Assembly: GCA_035998445.1 (NCBI GenBank)
Contig: DASYHQ010000041.1
Coordinates: forward strand, 124,001-188,000
Direction: 5' to 3'
DNA: 64,000 nucleotides
Source: Tepidisphaeraceae bacterium
GTDB lineage: Bacteria > Planctomycetota > Phycisphaerae > Tepidisphaerales > Tepidisphaeraceae
The notes below the pieces were generated by a model. The model saw nothing but the letters and a program-made list of their open reading frames with translations. It ran no database searches and had not been told where the DNA came from. Shown here piece after piece: positions 16,624 through 26,047 of the stretch (the first letter of the stretch is position 1; the number at the start of each line of letters is the position of its first letter). The translations under genes and the position numbers were made by a program.

Positions 16624-17535
16624 ATGGAAGCCTCACTCCGCAATCGCCTGACGTTCGGTCCGCTGATGCTGCTCGGCCTGTTCGTGCTGCTCGGCCTCGA
16701 CTACGCCGCCCAAGCCTGGCCTGCGCTACACGTGCCGACCCCGCGCGGCGACGTCGCGCTGCGCGGGGTCGGGTTGCTCGTCCTGCTCATCCTCGTCCTG
16801 CCCATCGCCGTCCGTGAACTGGCGACCCTGTTTGCGGCCGAGCAGGTGAAACCGTATCGACTCATTGCAGCGGTGGGGTCGGGGGCGCTGGTCCTGCACG
16901 CGTTCATGACGCAGTTCGCCAGCTTCCGCGTCATCTCGACCAGCGTGCTGGCGTTCATCATCGTTGGCGTCATGCTGCTAGCTGCCCTTCGGCGGGCGTG
17001 GGGGCAGCAGACGAGCGAGGCGATCCACCACATGGCCGGCACCGTGCTGGCGACGATGTACCTCGGTGGGCTGGCATGGTTCATCCTGGCGCTGCGCGTG
17101 AAGCAGTCGCCGCACTTTACGGGAACGACGATCACCATCCTGATGATGCTGCTGGTCGTGAAGTTCACCGACATCGGCGCCTACTTCGGTGGGCGCGCGT
17201 TCGGCAAACATAAGCTGATTCCCTGGCTGAGCCCCGGCAAGACGTGGGAAGGCCTGTTCTTCGGCGTCCTGACCGCCGCGGCGATCGGGGCGGCGTGCGC
17301 GCCGTTCATCGAAGCGGAAACCAGCTATGCGTTGCCCTGGTGGAAGGGGGCCATCTTCGGTGGCGTGATCGGCGGCATCGGCCAGCTCGGTGACCTGCTG
17401 GAAAGCATGATGAAGCGCGACGCCGAGGTGAAGGACAGCGGCCGGCTCGTCCCCGGCTTCGGTGGCATCCTCGACATCATCGACAGCCCACTTCTGGCCG
17501 CCCCGTTCGCCTACCTGTTGTTCAGCGTGTTCTAA
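16624..17535 (+). CDS. cdsA: Phosphatidate cytidylyltransferase
   Basis: Integral membrane enzyme making CDP-diacylglycerol from phosphatidic acid and CTP, the branch point of phospholipid synthesis. About eight hydrophobic segments are visible. The CDS signature stands near the C-terminus, with KRDAEVKDSGRLVPGFGGILD and DSPLLAAPFAYL. KFTDIGAYFGGRAFGKHKL and SPGKTWEG are the preceding family motifs. Length is 303 residues. With uppS upstream this is the usual isoprenoid-lipid gene pairing, here interrupted by a lipoprotein gene on the minus strand. Confidence 0.93.
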   Translation: MEASLRNRLTFGPLMLLGLFVLLGLDYAAQAWPALHVPTPRGDVALRGVGLLVLLILVLPIAVRELATLFAAEQVKPYRLIAAVGSGALVLHAFMTQFASFRVISTSVLAFIIVGVMLLAALRRAWGQQTSEAIHHMAGTVLATMYLGGLAWFILALRVKQSPHFTGTTITILMMLLVVKFTDIGAYFGGRAFGKHKLIPWLSPGKTWEGLFFGVLTAAAIGAACAPFIEAETSYALPWWKGAIFGGVIGGIGQLGDLLESMMKRDAEVKDSGRLVPGFGGILDIIDSPLLAAPFAYLLFSVF

Positions 17536-17541
17536 GCGACG

Positions 17542-17732
17542 CCCCCAAGCCCAAACCCGTAGTGGCGACGCCTGCGTCGCGGTGCGGCGCAGCCGCAATC
17601 GCAAGGGCGACACTTGCGTCGCCCTTCTTACATGCGCAAGGAACGGAAGAGGGCGACACAGGTGTCGCCCCTACGGGATTCGATGCTGCGCATCGACCGT
17701 GACGCAGGCGTCGCCATTACGGGCTTTTGGGG
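17542..17732. repeat. Family E inverted-repeat element with inner hairpins
   Basis: Imperfect terminal inverted repeats of about 35 bases (CCCCCAAGCCCAAACCCG... and ...ACGGGCTTTTGGGG, each with GGCGACGCCTGCGTC or its complement) enclose a string of hairpins: GGGCGACACTTGCGTCGCCC (17606-17625) and GGGCGACACAGGTGTCGCCC (17651-17670) are the clearest. About 191 bp. It is the main content of the gap between cdsA and flp; bases 17733-18029 show no repeat and should hold the tad promoter. Confidence 0.85.
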
Positions 17733-18029
17733 CAGGAAACGAGGTTCCCGCGGCCTCGCACGTCCGATAACGAATCCGGGCAGATTCCGTAGATCCTCCC
17801 GCACGAAACAATCCGACTAATCCACTAATGCGGCACCGTTCCGCTTCCGATGAGATCAGTGCAATCGGGTCCCCATTCGTGGGCGTTGCCAGACGCAACG
17901 CGGTGGGATCATGACCAGCTCGGCCGTGTTGGCAGGGCTGCGGTGTCCAAGGGAGGACGCTTGCCTGTGTCCAAGGCGCCAACGAGCGACCTGGCGCGGA
18001 ACGTGGGTCGCCTGTATTGGGAGAGTGTC

Positions 18030-18209
18030 ATGAAGAAGGCTCTGAAGAAGTTGGCGTCGAACCTGATCAAGGACGAGCAGGGTGGCGAGGTGCTGGAATA
18101 CGCACTGATCGCCGGCCTGATCGTCGTCGCCTCGATTGCCGCCATCGCGGCCGTCGGTGGCAAGGTCGTCGGCAAGTGGCAGTCGCTGCAGAACAACAGC
18201 AGCTGGTAA
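18030..18209 (+). CDS. flp: Flp-type IVb pilin
   Basis: Major pilin of the Tad pilus, made as a small prepilin and cut by TadV. The sequence is only 59 residues: a Lys-rich leader (MKKALKKLASNLIKDEQGG), then EVLEYALIAGLIVVASIAAI, the typical glutamate and hydrophobic assembly helix, and a short polar tail. Cleavage is expected at GG|EVLEYA. The ATG at 18030 is chosen for size and the GGGAG site before it; the frame is open further upstream. It is the first gene of the tad operon and is followed by strong hairpins. Confidence 0.93.
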   Translation: MKKALKKLASNLIKDEQGGEVLEYALIAGLIVVASIAAIAAVGGKVVGKWQSLQNNSSW

Positions 18210-18222
18210 GCCCGCCGCCACC

Positions 18223-18306
18223 GCGCGACGCGTCATGATGTTCAGCGTCGCGCAACTGATTTACCGGAACACCGGGGGCCGTCCTTCAGATTGGGGCCGG
18301 CCCCCG
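18223..18306 (+). terminator. Tandem hairpins after flp, likely attenuator
   Basis: First hairpin GCGCGACGC / GCGTCGCGC with a 13-base loop (18223-18253), then CGGGGGCC / GGCCCCCG (18273-18306). No U-run follows, so partial termination or protection of the pilin mRNA is more likely than a full stop. This would let the pilin be made in excess over the assembly proteins. Confidence 0.55.
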
Positions 18307-18356
18307 ATCCTTCCCTTAACCGGGCAGGACCGGTTTTCCCCAGTCGATTCAACGTT

Positions 18357-18893
18357 ATGCGCCTGACGCTACTACCATTCGTCCCGATGTTCGCCGTGCT
18401 GATTTGGGCGGCGATCGAGGACGTGCGCACGCGGCGCATCCGCAACACGCTCACGCTCACGCTGGCGCTGGCCGGCATCGCCCAGAGCTTCTGGATGGTC
18501 GGCACGGTATCGCCGGTGGGTTCGATCCTCGGGTTGCTGGTCGGCTTTTCGCTCGGCCTGTCGCTGTTCCTGCTTGGTGGGATGGGCGGTGGGGACGTGA
18601 AGCTGCTGGCGGCGGTGGGGGCCTGGATGGGCCCGTGGGGCGTGCTGTACACGATGGTGGGTGCGGCGATCGTCGCGCTGGTCATCGTGCTGTTCAACGC
18701 GACGCGCGACGGCCAACTGGCCAGCCTGTTCCGCAGTGCCGCGGTGCTGGTGTCCCGATCGATCTACGCCCGTCCGACCAACCCTCGGCAGGCCTTTGAG
18801 GTGGGGATGGCGCACGTCAGCGTCGGTCGTCCGTTGCCGTACGCGGTGCCCGTGTTGGCCGCGTCGCTCGCCGTGGCCATCATCGGAGTGTAA
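18357..18893 (+). CDS. tadV: Prepilin peptidase (A24 family, TadV/CpaA)
   Basis: Membrane aspartic protease that removes the leader of Flp and the pseudopilins. The two catalytic aspartates lie in IEDVRTRRIRN (about residue 21) and in the GxGD-type motif GGGDVKLLAAVGAWMGP (about residue 79). Six hydrophobic segments are seen over 178 residues; the N-methylation domain of classical PilD is lacking, as usual for TadV. The ATG at 18357 gives the normal length. tadE follows after two bases. Confidence 0.92.
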   Translation: MRLTLLPFVPMFAVLIWAAIEDVRTRRIRNTLTLTLALAGIAQSFWMVGTVSPVGSILGLLVGFSLGLSLFLLGGMGGGDVKLLAAVGAWMGPWGVLYTMVGAAIVALVIVLFNATRDGQLASLFRSAAVLVSRSIYARPTNPRQAFEVGMAHVSVGRPLPYAVPVLAASLAVAIIGV

Positions 18894-18895
18894 AA

Positions 18896-19363
18896 ATGAA
18901 GAACTGCTCTACCCGATTCCTCGTCACCCGCCCGCTCGCGGCCCGCGGTCGCACGCGCGGTGGGGCGGCGGTGCTGGAGATGACGCTCGTCCTGTTCCTG
19001 CTGCTAACGTTGACGTTCGGCACGATCGAGTTCGGCGACGCGTTCTTCAAGAAGAACACGCTGCAGGGCGCCGCCCGGGAAGGGGCGCGCGAGGCGATCA
19101 TCGCCGGCTCGTCGAAGTCCAGCACAGAGGCCGCCATCGCTGCCGTGCTTCAGCAGGCCGCCAACCTCAAACCGAGTCAGTACACGGTCACCATCATCGA
19201 TCACGACAGCAAGGTCCCGATCGACTTTGCGACGGTCCCCGCAGGCAGGCCCATCCGGGTGACGGTTGAAGCTAATTGGGGCACCATCGGCCTGCGCCCG
19301 ATGGGGTTGATGGATGCCACTAAAACCATCAGTGGTACCGCCGTGATGCGCCGCGAAGGCTAA
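18896..19363 (+). CDS. tadE: TadE-family pseudopilin
   Basis: Minor pseudopilin of the Tad system. After a long basic leader (RTRGGAAVLEM) the helix LVLFLLLTLTFGTIEFGDAFF matches the TadE signature, with the expected glutamates at VLEM and IEFGDAFF. NTLQGAAREGAREAI follows, and the mature C-terminal domain is about 100 residues. It should be processed by TadV. It lies two bases behind tadV and is surely co-transcribed with it. Confidence 0.9.
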   Translation: MKNCSTRFLVTRPLAARGRTRGGAAVLEMTLVLFLLLTLTFGTIEFGDAFFKKNTLQGAAREGAREAIIAGSSKSSTEAAIAAVLQQAANLKPSQYTVTIIDHDSKVPIDFATVPAGRPIRVTVEANWGTIGLRPMGLMDATKTISGTAVMRREG

Positions 19364-19612
19364 GGGGCGCGCCGCCGAAGCCAATCCCAACGAAGATCTC
19401 GAACGCGGGTGGTTCGTCCACCCGCGACCTGTTCTGAAAGACACGCATGGTCCGCGCGCGCGGACCGTTGGGGCCACGCTGGGGTGGAAGGTGCGCGCCG
19501 ATCGTGCGTGGTCATCGCAAGACATCGAATAAATCTGACCTGATTACCTAAACCGACTGTACCGGTTGGACGACTAATGTGCGGGGCGACGTCCCCACTT
19601 GGAGAAACGCAG

Positions 19613-20542
19613 ATGAACATCAAGACAATCGTGCCGCTCGCAGCGGCTGTGGTGCTGGGCCTGATCGCGGCGATGATCGCCAAGTCCAGCATGAGCAAGC
19701 CCGGTCCGGATGCCAGCGCCCAAGCGAAGACGACGATCGTCACGCTGAAGCGCGACCTGACGGCCGGTCAGGAGATCGCGATGGAGGACGTGACCGCGAC
19801 GTCGCTGAGCAGCCCGGTCGCGCCGCCCGGGACGTTCGTGGACGTCACTGAGGTGATCGGCCGCGTCACGATCGCGCCCATGGTCGTCGGCCAGCCGGTC
19901 CTGTCGCCACTGCTGGCGCCCAAGGGCGCGGTGGGCGGGCTGCAGGCCCTGGTGCCCATGGGCATGCGTGCGATCACGATCGACGTGACGGAGACGACCG
20001 GCGTGGGCGGGCTGATCGTGCCCGGCTGCCTGGTCGACGTGCTGATCACGCTCAACGGTGACGCCAGCGGCGGCCCGCTGACCAAGACGCTCGTGCAGGG
20101 CGTGAAGGTGCAGGCGGTCGGCCAGCGCATGGGCCCCGCGCCCAAGGATGCGCCCGCCGACGCGTTCCGCAGCGCCACGCTGCTGGTGACGCCGACGCAG
20201 GCCGAGACGATCGAACTGGCCAGCACCGCCGGCCGGCCGCGCCTCGTGCTCCGCAGCAACAACGACACCGCCGACTCGAACACGTCCGGCGTCACGCTGA
20301 CCGAGCTGCGCGGCACGCGTCGCTCGAACACCGACGACGTGGCCGTCACGCAGCAGGTGATGAACACCGCGCCCAGCACGCAGCCGGTCGCGGTCGCGCC
20401 GGTCGAGGCCGTGGCCCCGCGTCGCGAACCGAGCCGCCGCATCGTGAAGATCATCAAGGGCGGCGTGCAGAGCACGGTGACGTTTGAATCGAACCGTGGC
20501 GAGGGCATGGTCGTCTCGTCCGACGACATGTTCGCCGATTAA
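19613..20542 (+). CDS. cpaB: Flp pilus assembly protein CpaB/RcpC
   Basis: Periplasmic or outer-membrane-associated component that works with the secretin. The N-terminal membrane anchor (IVPLAAAVVLGLIAAMIA) is followed by a SAF domain (VTLKRDLTAGQEIAMEDVTATSL) and the RcpC core (RAITIDVTETTGVGGLIVPGCLVDVLIT). The ATG at 19613 has GGAG just upstream. The length of 309 residues is normal. Hairpins in the 250-base gap before it (CGCGGGTGG/CCACCCGCG near 19402, GGTCCGCGCGCGCGGACC near 19450) may set its level relative to the pseudopilin. Confidence 0.92.
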   Translation: MNIKTIVPLAAAVVLGLIAAMIAKSSMSKPGPDASAQAKTTIVTLKRDLTAGQEIAMEDVTATSLSSPVAPPGTFVDVTEVIGRVTIAPMVVGQPVLSPLLAPKGAVGGLQALVPMGMRAITIDVTETTGVGGLIVPGCLVDVLITLNGDASGGPLTKTLVQGVKVQAVGQRMGPAPKDAPADAFRSATLLVTPTQAETIELASTAGRPRLVLRSNNDTADSNTSGVTLTELRGTRRSNTDDVAVTQQVMNTAPSTQPVAVAPVEAVAPRREPSRRIVKIIKGGVQSTVTFESNRGEGMVVSSDDMFAD

Positions 20543-20555
20543 CCGCTAACGCAAC

Positions 20556-20595
20556 GCTGCTGCCGGGGCGGGCCACACCAGGCCCGCCCAGCAGC
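20556..20595 (+). promoter_or_regulatory. Strong intercistronic hairpin between cpaB and cpaC
   Basis: GGCGGGCC pairs with GGCCCGCC around the loop ACACCA, and the stem is extended by GCTGCTG / CAGCAGC after a small bulge. No U-run follows. It probably tunes mRNA stability or read-through into the secretin gene. Confidence 0.5.
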
Positions 20596-20652
20596 ACGAG
20601 CGAATCGATCTTCCAGCACACACACAACCAAACGTAACCCAGAGGTCGCACG

Positions 20653-22146
20653 ATGAACCGCACGAACACCACCAACCTGTCGAAGCTCGCCGGCCTGACG
20701 GCCGCCACCGGCGCCGCGCTGGCCGCGATGTTGCTCAACACCACGATCGCCACGGGTCAGACCGCAACGCCCGGCGCCATGACGACGACGACCACCACCA
20801 CCGGCGCGCCGGTGACTGCGGCGGCGTCGACCACACGGCCGGCCGAGGCCGGGCAGCTGCGCCTGATGCTGAACAAGAGCTCGGTCGTCGTGACCAAGAC
20901 CCCGTTCAGCCGCGTGAGCGTCGGTGAGCCTGACGTCGCGGACGTTACGCCGATCGGTCCGACGAACCTGCTGGTGACGGCCAAGCGGCCGGGCCAGACG
21001 CAGATCATCGTCTGGGACGACAACGAGCAGACGCAGACGATCGACGTGGTCGTCGAGTTCGACGTCGAGTCGCTGCGCGAGCAGATGAAGAAGTCGTTCC
21101 CCGACCTGCCGATCGAGGTCGACGCGGCCAACGGCGCCGTGATCCTGCGCGGCACCGCGCCGACGTTGCGCATCGCCGAGCAGGCCTCGCTGATCGCCTC
21201 GCCATTCGCGCCCAAGGTCATCAACACGATCGAAGTGGCCGGCGGGCAACAGGTGATGCTGGAGGTGAAGTTCCTCGAGGTCAGCCGCTCGGCGACCAAC
21301 GCCTTGGGCATTCGCCTGGGCGGCTCGTACGCCTTCGGTGGCGGCGCGCTGAACGGTGGGCTGGGCCGCGGCCTGCCCGACCCGGTCGGAACGGTGGTCG
21401 GCAGCGGCACGTGGGGCGACCTGTCGTTCAACTACCTGATCGACGCGATGGAGCGCAACAGCCTGGCCCGCGTGCTGGCCAAGCCGAACCTGATCGCCAC
21501 CAGTGGTGAGGAGGCCAGCTTCCTGGCCGGTGGCGAGTTCCCCATCCCCGTGCCGCAGGCGGGCGCGAGCGGGCTGTCGACGATCACGATCGAATACAAG
21601 GAGTTCGGCGTTCGCCTGAACTTCACGCCGATCGTGCTGGGTGACGGCAAGATCCGCTTGCGAGCCAAGCCCGAGGTGAGCGACTTGGACTACACCAATG
21701 GCGTGACGATCAGCGGCACCACGGTGCCGGGCGTCCGCACGCGGCGCGTCGACACGTCGGTCGACCTGGCCGACGGTCAGACCTTCGCGATCGCCGGGCT
21801 GTTGAACAGCAACAGCACGGTGGTGCGCGACGGCGTGCCGGTGCTGTCGAACATTCCCGTGCTGGGTGCATTGTTCCGTTCCAGCCGCTTCCAGCGCAGC
21901 GAGACCGAACTGGTCGTGCTGGTGACGCCGCGCCTCGTTGCCCCGTTGAACCCCGGCGACGTGCCGGTGCTGAACGGTGAGAACTGGCACCACCCGACGA
22001 CCGCCGAGCTCTACTTCGGGCGCAATTTGGGCTACCCGCTGCCCAGCGCTGGCAAGCAGAAGGTCGCGCCACCGCCGCTGTTTATGGGCGACTATGGCTT
22101 TACGCCCGCCGCTGCCGATCCGACGACGGCGCCGGTCGAGGGCTAA
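20653..22146 (+). CDS. cpaC: Tad pilus secretin (CpaC/RcpA)
   Basis: Outer-membrane ring through which the Flp pilus passes. It has a signal peptide, then a Thr/Ala-rich linker, a pilus-type secretin N-domain (SSVVVTKTPFSRVSVGEPDVADVTPIGP, about 75-105), a BON-like segment, and the secretin domain from about residue 200: VMLEVKFLEVSR, RVLAKPNLIATSGEEASFLAGGEFPIPV, and VRLNFTPIVLGDGKIRL. The C-terminus has LVVLVTPRLVAPL. The length of 497 residues fits CpaC. Confidence 0.94.
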   Translation: MNRTNTTNLSKLAGLTAATGAALAAMLLNTTIATGQTATPGAMTTTTTTTGAPVTAAASTTRPAEAGQLRLMLNKSSVVVTKTPFSRVSVGEPDVADVTPIGPTNLLVTAKRPGQTQIIVWDDNEQTQTIDVVVEFDVESLREQMKKSFPDLPIEVDAANGAVILRGTAPTLRIAEQASLIASPFAPKVINTIEVAGGQQVMLEVKFLEVSRSATNALGIRLGGSYAFGGGALNGGLGRGLPDPVGTVVGSGTWGDLSFNYLIDAMERNSLARVLAKPNLIATSGEEASFLAGGEFPIPVPQAGASGLSTITIEYKEFGVRLNFTPIVLGDGKIRLRAKPEVSDLDYTNGVTISGTTVPGVRTRRVDTSVDLADGQTFAIAGLLNSNSTVVRDGVPVLSNIPVLGALFRSSRFQRSETELVVLVTPRLVAPLNPGDVPVLNGENWHHPTTAELYFGRNLGYPLPSAGKQKVAPPPLFMGDYGFTPAAADPTTAPVEG

Positions 22147-22247
22147 TCGCGGTCAGGACATGATCGGCCCGGCGCGCGCAAGCAAGCATGTGCGCGCCGG
22201 GCGGTCGAACCGCGCAACACGAGACGAGTGGGGACCGAGGGCCAAAG

Positions 22248-23390
22248 ATGTATACGCACTTGAACTGCATTGTCGTCGACGCCGACCCGACGAACCGCGC
22301 CGAGCTGGCGTCGTTCCTGTCGCAGTACGGCGCGAACGTGTCGGCGCAGCTGAACACCACCGAGACGCTGCCCGGCATGCTCTCGCGGGCCGATGCGCCG
22401 CAGCTGGTGATCGTGAACCTCGACCCCGGCGCGCACGAGTCGCTGAAGAAGATCGCGCACCTGCCGCGGCAGCACGCCAACATCAGCTTCTTCCTCATGA
22501 GCCAGGTGCTCGACGCGAACCTGCTGATGGAGGCGATGCACCTGGGCGTGAAGGAGTTCATCCCACTGCCGATGAGCGTCGACAAGTTCACCGCCGCGCT
22601 CGACCGCGTGTCGCAGATGCACGGCGCGGCGCAGCGGGCGAAGGTGATCCACGTCATCCCGACGGTGGGCGGCTGCGGGTCGACCACGGTGTCGTGCAAC
22701 ATCGCCGCCTCGCTGGCCAAGGCCGGTAAGGCCGCGATCCTAGACCTGGACCTGATGCGCGGCGGCGTCGCCAACAGCTTCGACCTGCGCCCGCGATACA
22801 CGATCGCCGACGTCATGGACTCGGCCGACAAGGTCGATAAGCAGCTGCTCGACAATGCGCTCACGATCCACGCCGCCAGCGGCCTGGCCGTGCTGGCACG
22901 CCCCGATTTGCCCGAGGACACGCAGCGCGTGAACCCGCCGGGCGTGGCGCGGCTGATGGGGGTGGTGGGGCGCATGTTCGACTACGTCGTGGTCGACTCC
23001 ATGATGAGCATCGCGCCGATGTACACCACGGTCGTGCACGCGGCCGACACGAACATCATCGTGATGCAGCTGAACGTGCCCAGCGCCAAGAACGCCGAGC
23101 GGTTCGTGGGCGCCCTGCGTCGCATGGGCATCGAGAGCAGCAAGATCAAGATCGTCGTCAACCGCTACGAGAAGCGAAACCGCGACATCGAGCCCGACGA
23201 GGTCGAGCGGGCGCTGGGCCTGAAGATCTCGTGGCTCGTCCCCAACGACTTCAAGAACGCGATCGCCGCGATCAACTTCGGCGAGCCCGCCGTCCTGCGG
23301 TCGCCCAAGGCCGAGATGAGCACGAGCCTGCGCGATTTGGCCAACATGCTGGCCACGAAGGATCAGGGGACGGGTCGCTCGGCGGCGTAA
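22248..23390 (+). CDS. tadZ: TadZ/CpaE, pilus-localising ParA/MinD-like protein
   Basis: Placement factor of the Tad system. The N-terminal 120 residues form a receiver-like domain (NCIVVDADPTNRAELASFL). Then comes a ParA/MinD-type P-loop domain (VIHVIPTVGGCGSTTVSCNIAASLAKAG, DLDLMRGGVANSF, DYVVVDSMMSIAPMYTT). The deviant Walker A reads GGCGSTT: both lysines of the MinD-type KGGxGKT motif are absent, as in other atypical TadZ proteins, so ATPase activity is doubtful. The ATG at 22248 gives 380 residues. Confidence 0.9.
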   Translation: MYTHLNCIVVDADPTNRAELASFLSQYGANVSAQLNTTETLPGMLSRADAPQLVIVNLDPGAHESLKKIAHLPRQHANISFFLMSQVLDANLLMEAMHLGVKEFIPLPMSVDKFTAALDRVSQMHGAAQRAKVIHVIPTVGGCGSTTVSCNIAASLAKAGKAAILDLDLMRGGVANSFDLRPRYTIADVMDSADKVDKQLLDNALTIHAASGLAVLARPDLPEDTQRVNPPGVARLMGVVGRMFDYVVVDSMMSIAPMYTTVVHAADTNIIVMQLNVPSAKNAERFVGALRRMGIESSKIKIVVNRYEKRNRDIEPDEVERALGLKISWLVPNDFKNAIAAINFGEPAVLRSPKAEMSTSLRDLANMLATKDQGTGRSAA

Positions 23391-23450
23391 GTTCCCGATC
23401 CCGGAGTGCCGGGAGCGGGGCATCGGAACGCATCACTAGGAACACGCACC

Positions 23451-24962
23451 ATGGGTCTCTTCTCACGATCAAGCTCCTCGGCCGCCGTCCTTCCCACGCC
23501 GGCGCCTGCCGCGCCAGCGGCGCATGCCAATGGCGCGTCGCCCGCCGGCAAGGGCGGCCTGTTCGCCGCCAACGGCGCCGCCGCCGCAACGCTGCCCAGC
23601 GCCGAGGCCGCCCGACCGGCCAACGGTAGTTCGCTCACGCCACCGTCGCGCAACACTGCAGGCGTCGTCGTGCCCCTGACCGAGCGACAGGTCTACCTGC
23701 AGCAGCTGAAGGTCCGCATCCACCAGCAGCTCGTAGATCGCCTGGACGTGCAGAACCTGAAGACGCTGCCCGCCGACACGGTGCGCCACGAGGTCCGCAA
23801 CCTCGTCCGCACGCTATGCGAGCACGAGAAGGGCCTGATCACCGGCGGCGAGCAGGAACGCCTGATGGACGAGGTGATGGACGAGACCTTCGGCCTCGGC
23901 CCGCTCGAGACGCTGCTGAAGGACTCGGCCATCAGCGACATCCTCGTCAACCGATTTGACCGCATCTACGTCGAGAAGAAGGGCCGCCTGGAAGAGGTGG
24001 AGACCCGTTTCCGCGACAACGCGCACCTTCGGCAGATCATCGACCGCATCGTCGCCCAGGTGGGGCGCCGCGTCGATGAGACGAGCCCGATGGTCGATGC
24101 GCGCCTACCGGACGGCAGCCGTGTCAACGCGATCATTCCCCCGCTGGCGCTCGACGGCCCCGCGATGAGCATTCGCCGGTTCGGTTCGAAGCCGCTGCAA
24201 CTGGAAGACCTCATCCGCCACGGCGCCTTCCCCGCCGCCGTCATGGATTTCCTCAGCGCCGCCGTGCAGGCCCGCTGCAACGTGCTCATTAGTGGCGGTA
24301 CCGGTTCGGGTAAGACGACGCTGCTGAACTGCCTCTCGCGCTACATCCCGACCGACGAGCGCGTCATCACGATCGAAGATGCCGCCGAACTGCAACTGCA
24401 GCAGCCGCACGTGGTGCGCCTCGAGACGCGCCCGCAGAACATCGAGGGCAAGGGCGAGGTGTCGCAGCGCGACCTCGTGAAGAACTGCCTCCGCATGCGT
24501 CCCGACCGCATCATCATTGGCGAGGTGCGCAGCGCCGAGGCCCTGGACATGCTGCAGGCGATGAACACCGGCCACGAGGGTTCGATGACCACCGTGCACG
24601 CCAACAACGCCCGCGACGCGCTGGCCCGCATCGAGGTCATGATCGCGATGGCCGGCTACGAAATTCCGATCCGCGCGCTGCGGGCGCAGGTCGCCAGCGC
24701 AATTCAGATCGTCATCCAGGCGCGCCGGTTATCGGGCGGTCGCCGTAAGGTGACGAGCGTGAGCGAGATTACCGGCATGGAAGGGGACAACATCTCCATG
24801 CACGATTTGTTCCTGTTCGAGCAGAGCGGCGTCGACGAGAACGGCCACGCTACCGGGCGGTTCATCGCCACGGGCCTGAGGCCGCGCTGTGCCGAGCGCA
24901 TCGAACATCGCGGCATTTCGCTGCCGGGCGACCTGTTCACGCGCCGCGTGATCGAGATGTAG
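23451..24962 (+). CDS. cpaF: Tad pilus motor ATPase (CpaF/TadA)
   Basis: Hexameric secretion ATPase driving Flp assembly. The first 80 residues are an Ala/Pro-rich linker. The N-domain ([20 protein letters not shown]) and the CpaF-type [21 protein letters not shown] follow. The catalytic core has Walker [15 protein letters not shown] (about 281-294), the Asp box [20 protein letters not shown], Walker B RIIIGEVR and the His box SMTTVHANN. Length is 503 residues from the ATG at 23451; an upstream ATG in frame lacks support. Confidence 0.95.
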   Translation: MGLFSRSSSSAAVLPTPAPAAPAAHANGASPAGKGGLFAANGAAAATLPSAEAARPANGSSLTPPSRNTAGVVVPLTERQVYLQQLKVRIHQQLVDRLDVQNLKTLPADTVRHEVRNLVRTLCEHEKGLITGGEQERLMDEVMDETFGLGPLETLLKDSAISDILVNRFDRIYVEKKGRLEEVETRFRDNAHLRQIIDRIVAQVGRRVDETSPMVDARLPDGSRVNAIIPPLALDGPAMSIRRFGSKPLQLEDLIRHGAFPAAVMDFLSAAVQARCNVLISGGTGSGKTTLLNCLSRYIPTDERVITIEDAAELQLQQPHVVRLETRPQNIEGKGEVSQRDLVKNCLRMRPDRIIIGEVRSAEALDMLQAMNTGHEGSMTTVHANNARDALARIEVMIAMAGYEIPIRALRAQVASAIQIVIQARRLSGGRRKVTSVSEITGMEGDNISMHDLFLFEQSGVDENGHATGRFIATGLRPRCAERIEHRGISLPGDLFTRRVIEM

Positions 24963-25087
24963 AGCGACGGAAACCTGTTGGCGGCCGGCGCGGATGGAAA
25001 TGTCCGCAAAATCGGCCAACCTGGCGAAACCCGGACCGTCGAACGTCCGATGAAGGCTATGCCGGACCGTACCGCGTCCGTTCACCT

Positions 25088-26047
25088 ATGACCACACTGA
25101 TCCCCATCCTCGTGGCCGGTTGCGTCATCCTGCTGACGTGGGGCCTGATGTCGTTCTTCATCGACCCCGAACGGGCCGAGAAGCGCCAGCTCTCCAAGCG
25201 CCTCAGCAGCGACGCGCTGGCGACCAATTCTGCGTTGAAGCCGCGTCAGATCTCGCTGACGCTGGAAGACCCAACCCTGCCCGCAGCGCTGGCCCGGCTC
25301 TCGCTGATGCGCCACCTGCAACGGCGGGTCATCCAAGCCTATCCAGACGTACCGCTGAGCCGATTCCTTCTGATCGCCGTCGCCGCCGGCACCATGGGCG
25401 GGCTGACCGCCGGCGGTGTGACCGGTTCGATGTTCATGGCGGCCGTGGTGGGTGGCTTCCTGGCCTACGTGCCGTTCTTCGTGCTGAACACCAAGCGTTC
25501 GAACAAGCAAAAGCTGATCGCCGAGCAGTTGCCCGAAGCGCTCGACTTCCTGGCCCGCGTGCTGCGTGCCGGCCATAGCTTGACCACCGGTTTGCAGATG
25601 ATGGGCGACGAGCTGCCCAAGCCGCTCGCGCTCGAGTTCCGCCGCTGCTACGACCAGCACTCGCTGGGCCAGCCGCTGGAGGACAGCCTGAAGGACATGA
25701 TCGCACGGGTGGAATCGACCGACTTCGCGTTCTTCGTCACGTCGGTGCTCATCCAGCGCAGCACGGGTGGCGACCTGTCGGAAGTGCTGAACAACATCAG
25801 CGGCATGATCCGTGCCCGCATTCGCCTGCAGAGCCACGTGAAGGCCAAGACCGCCGAGGGCCGCTTCACCGGGTACATTCTGGTCGCGTTCCCCGCCATC
25901 ATGTTCATGTTGACGTACATCATGAGCCCCGAGCACGCCAGCAAGCTGCTGCACACCGACCAGGGCCTGAAGATGCTCGGCCTGGCGTTCGGCCTGCAGG
26001 TGGTGGGGCTCTGGGCGATCAAGCGCATCACGACGGTGAAGGTGTAG
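25088..26047 (+). CDS. tadB: Tad inner-membrane platform protein TadB
   Basis: Type II secretion F-domain protein anchoring the motor in the inner membrane. There are two N-terminal helices (ILVAGCVILLTWGLMSFFI and a Gly/Ala-rich pair near 95-140), then the cytosolic F domain: LPEALDFLARVLRAGHSLTTGLQMM through VLIQRSTGGDLSEVLNNIS. C-terminal helices follow at about 255-310. The length of 319 residues is normal. It pairs with TadC, which follows after a perfect hairpin. Confidence 0.93.
   Translation: MTTLIPILVAGCVILLTWGLMSFFIDPERAEKRQLSKRLSSDALATNSALKPRQISLTLEDPTLPAALARLSLMRHLQRRVIQAYPDVPLSRFLLIAVAAGTMGGLTAGGVTGSMFMAAVVGGFLAYVPFFVLNTKRSNKQKLIAEQLPEALDFLARVLRAGHSLTTGLQMMGDELPKPLALEFRRCYDQHSLGQPLEDSLKDMIARVESTDFAFFVTSVLIQRSTGGDLSEVLNNISGMIRARIRLQSHVKAKTAEGRFTGYILVAFPAIMFMLTYIMSPEHASKLLHTDQGLKMLGLAFGLQVVGLWAIKRITTVKV

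Noticed and set aside
17740-18029. Sigma-54 promoter upstream of flp
   Set aside because: No GG-N10-GC match of acceptable quality in the gap, so control of the pilus operon by the activator cannot be claimed.
20539-21993. 484-residue minus-strand frame opposite cpaC
   Set aside because: Shadow of a high-GC gene. The plus frame is a clear secretin. The same applies to frames at 2091-3056 and 28841-30346.
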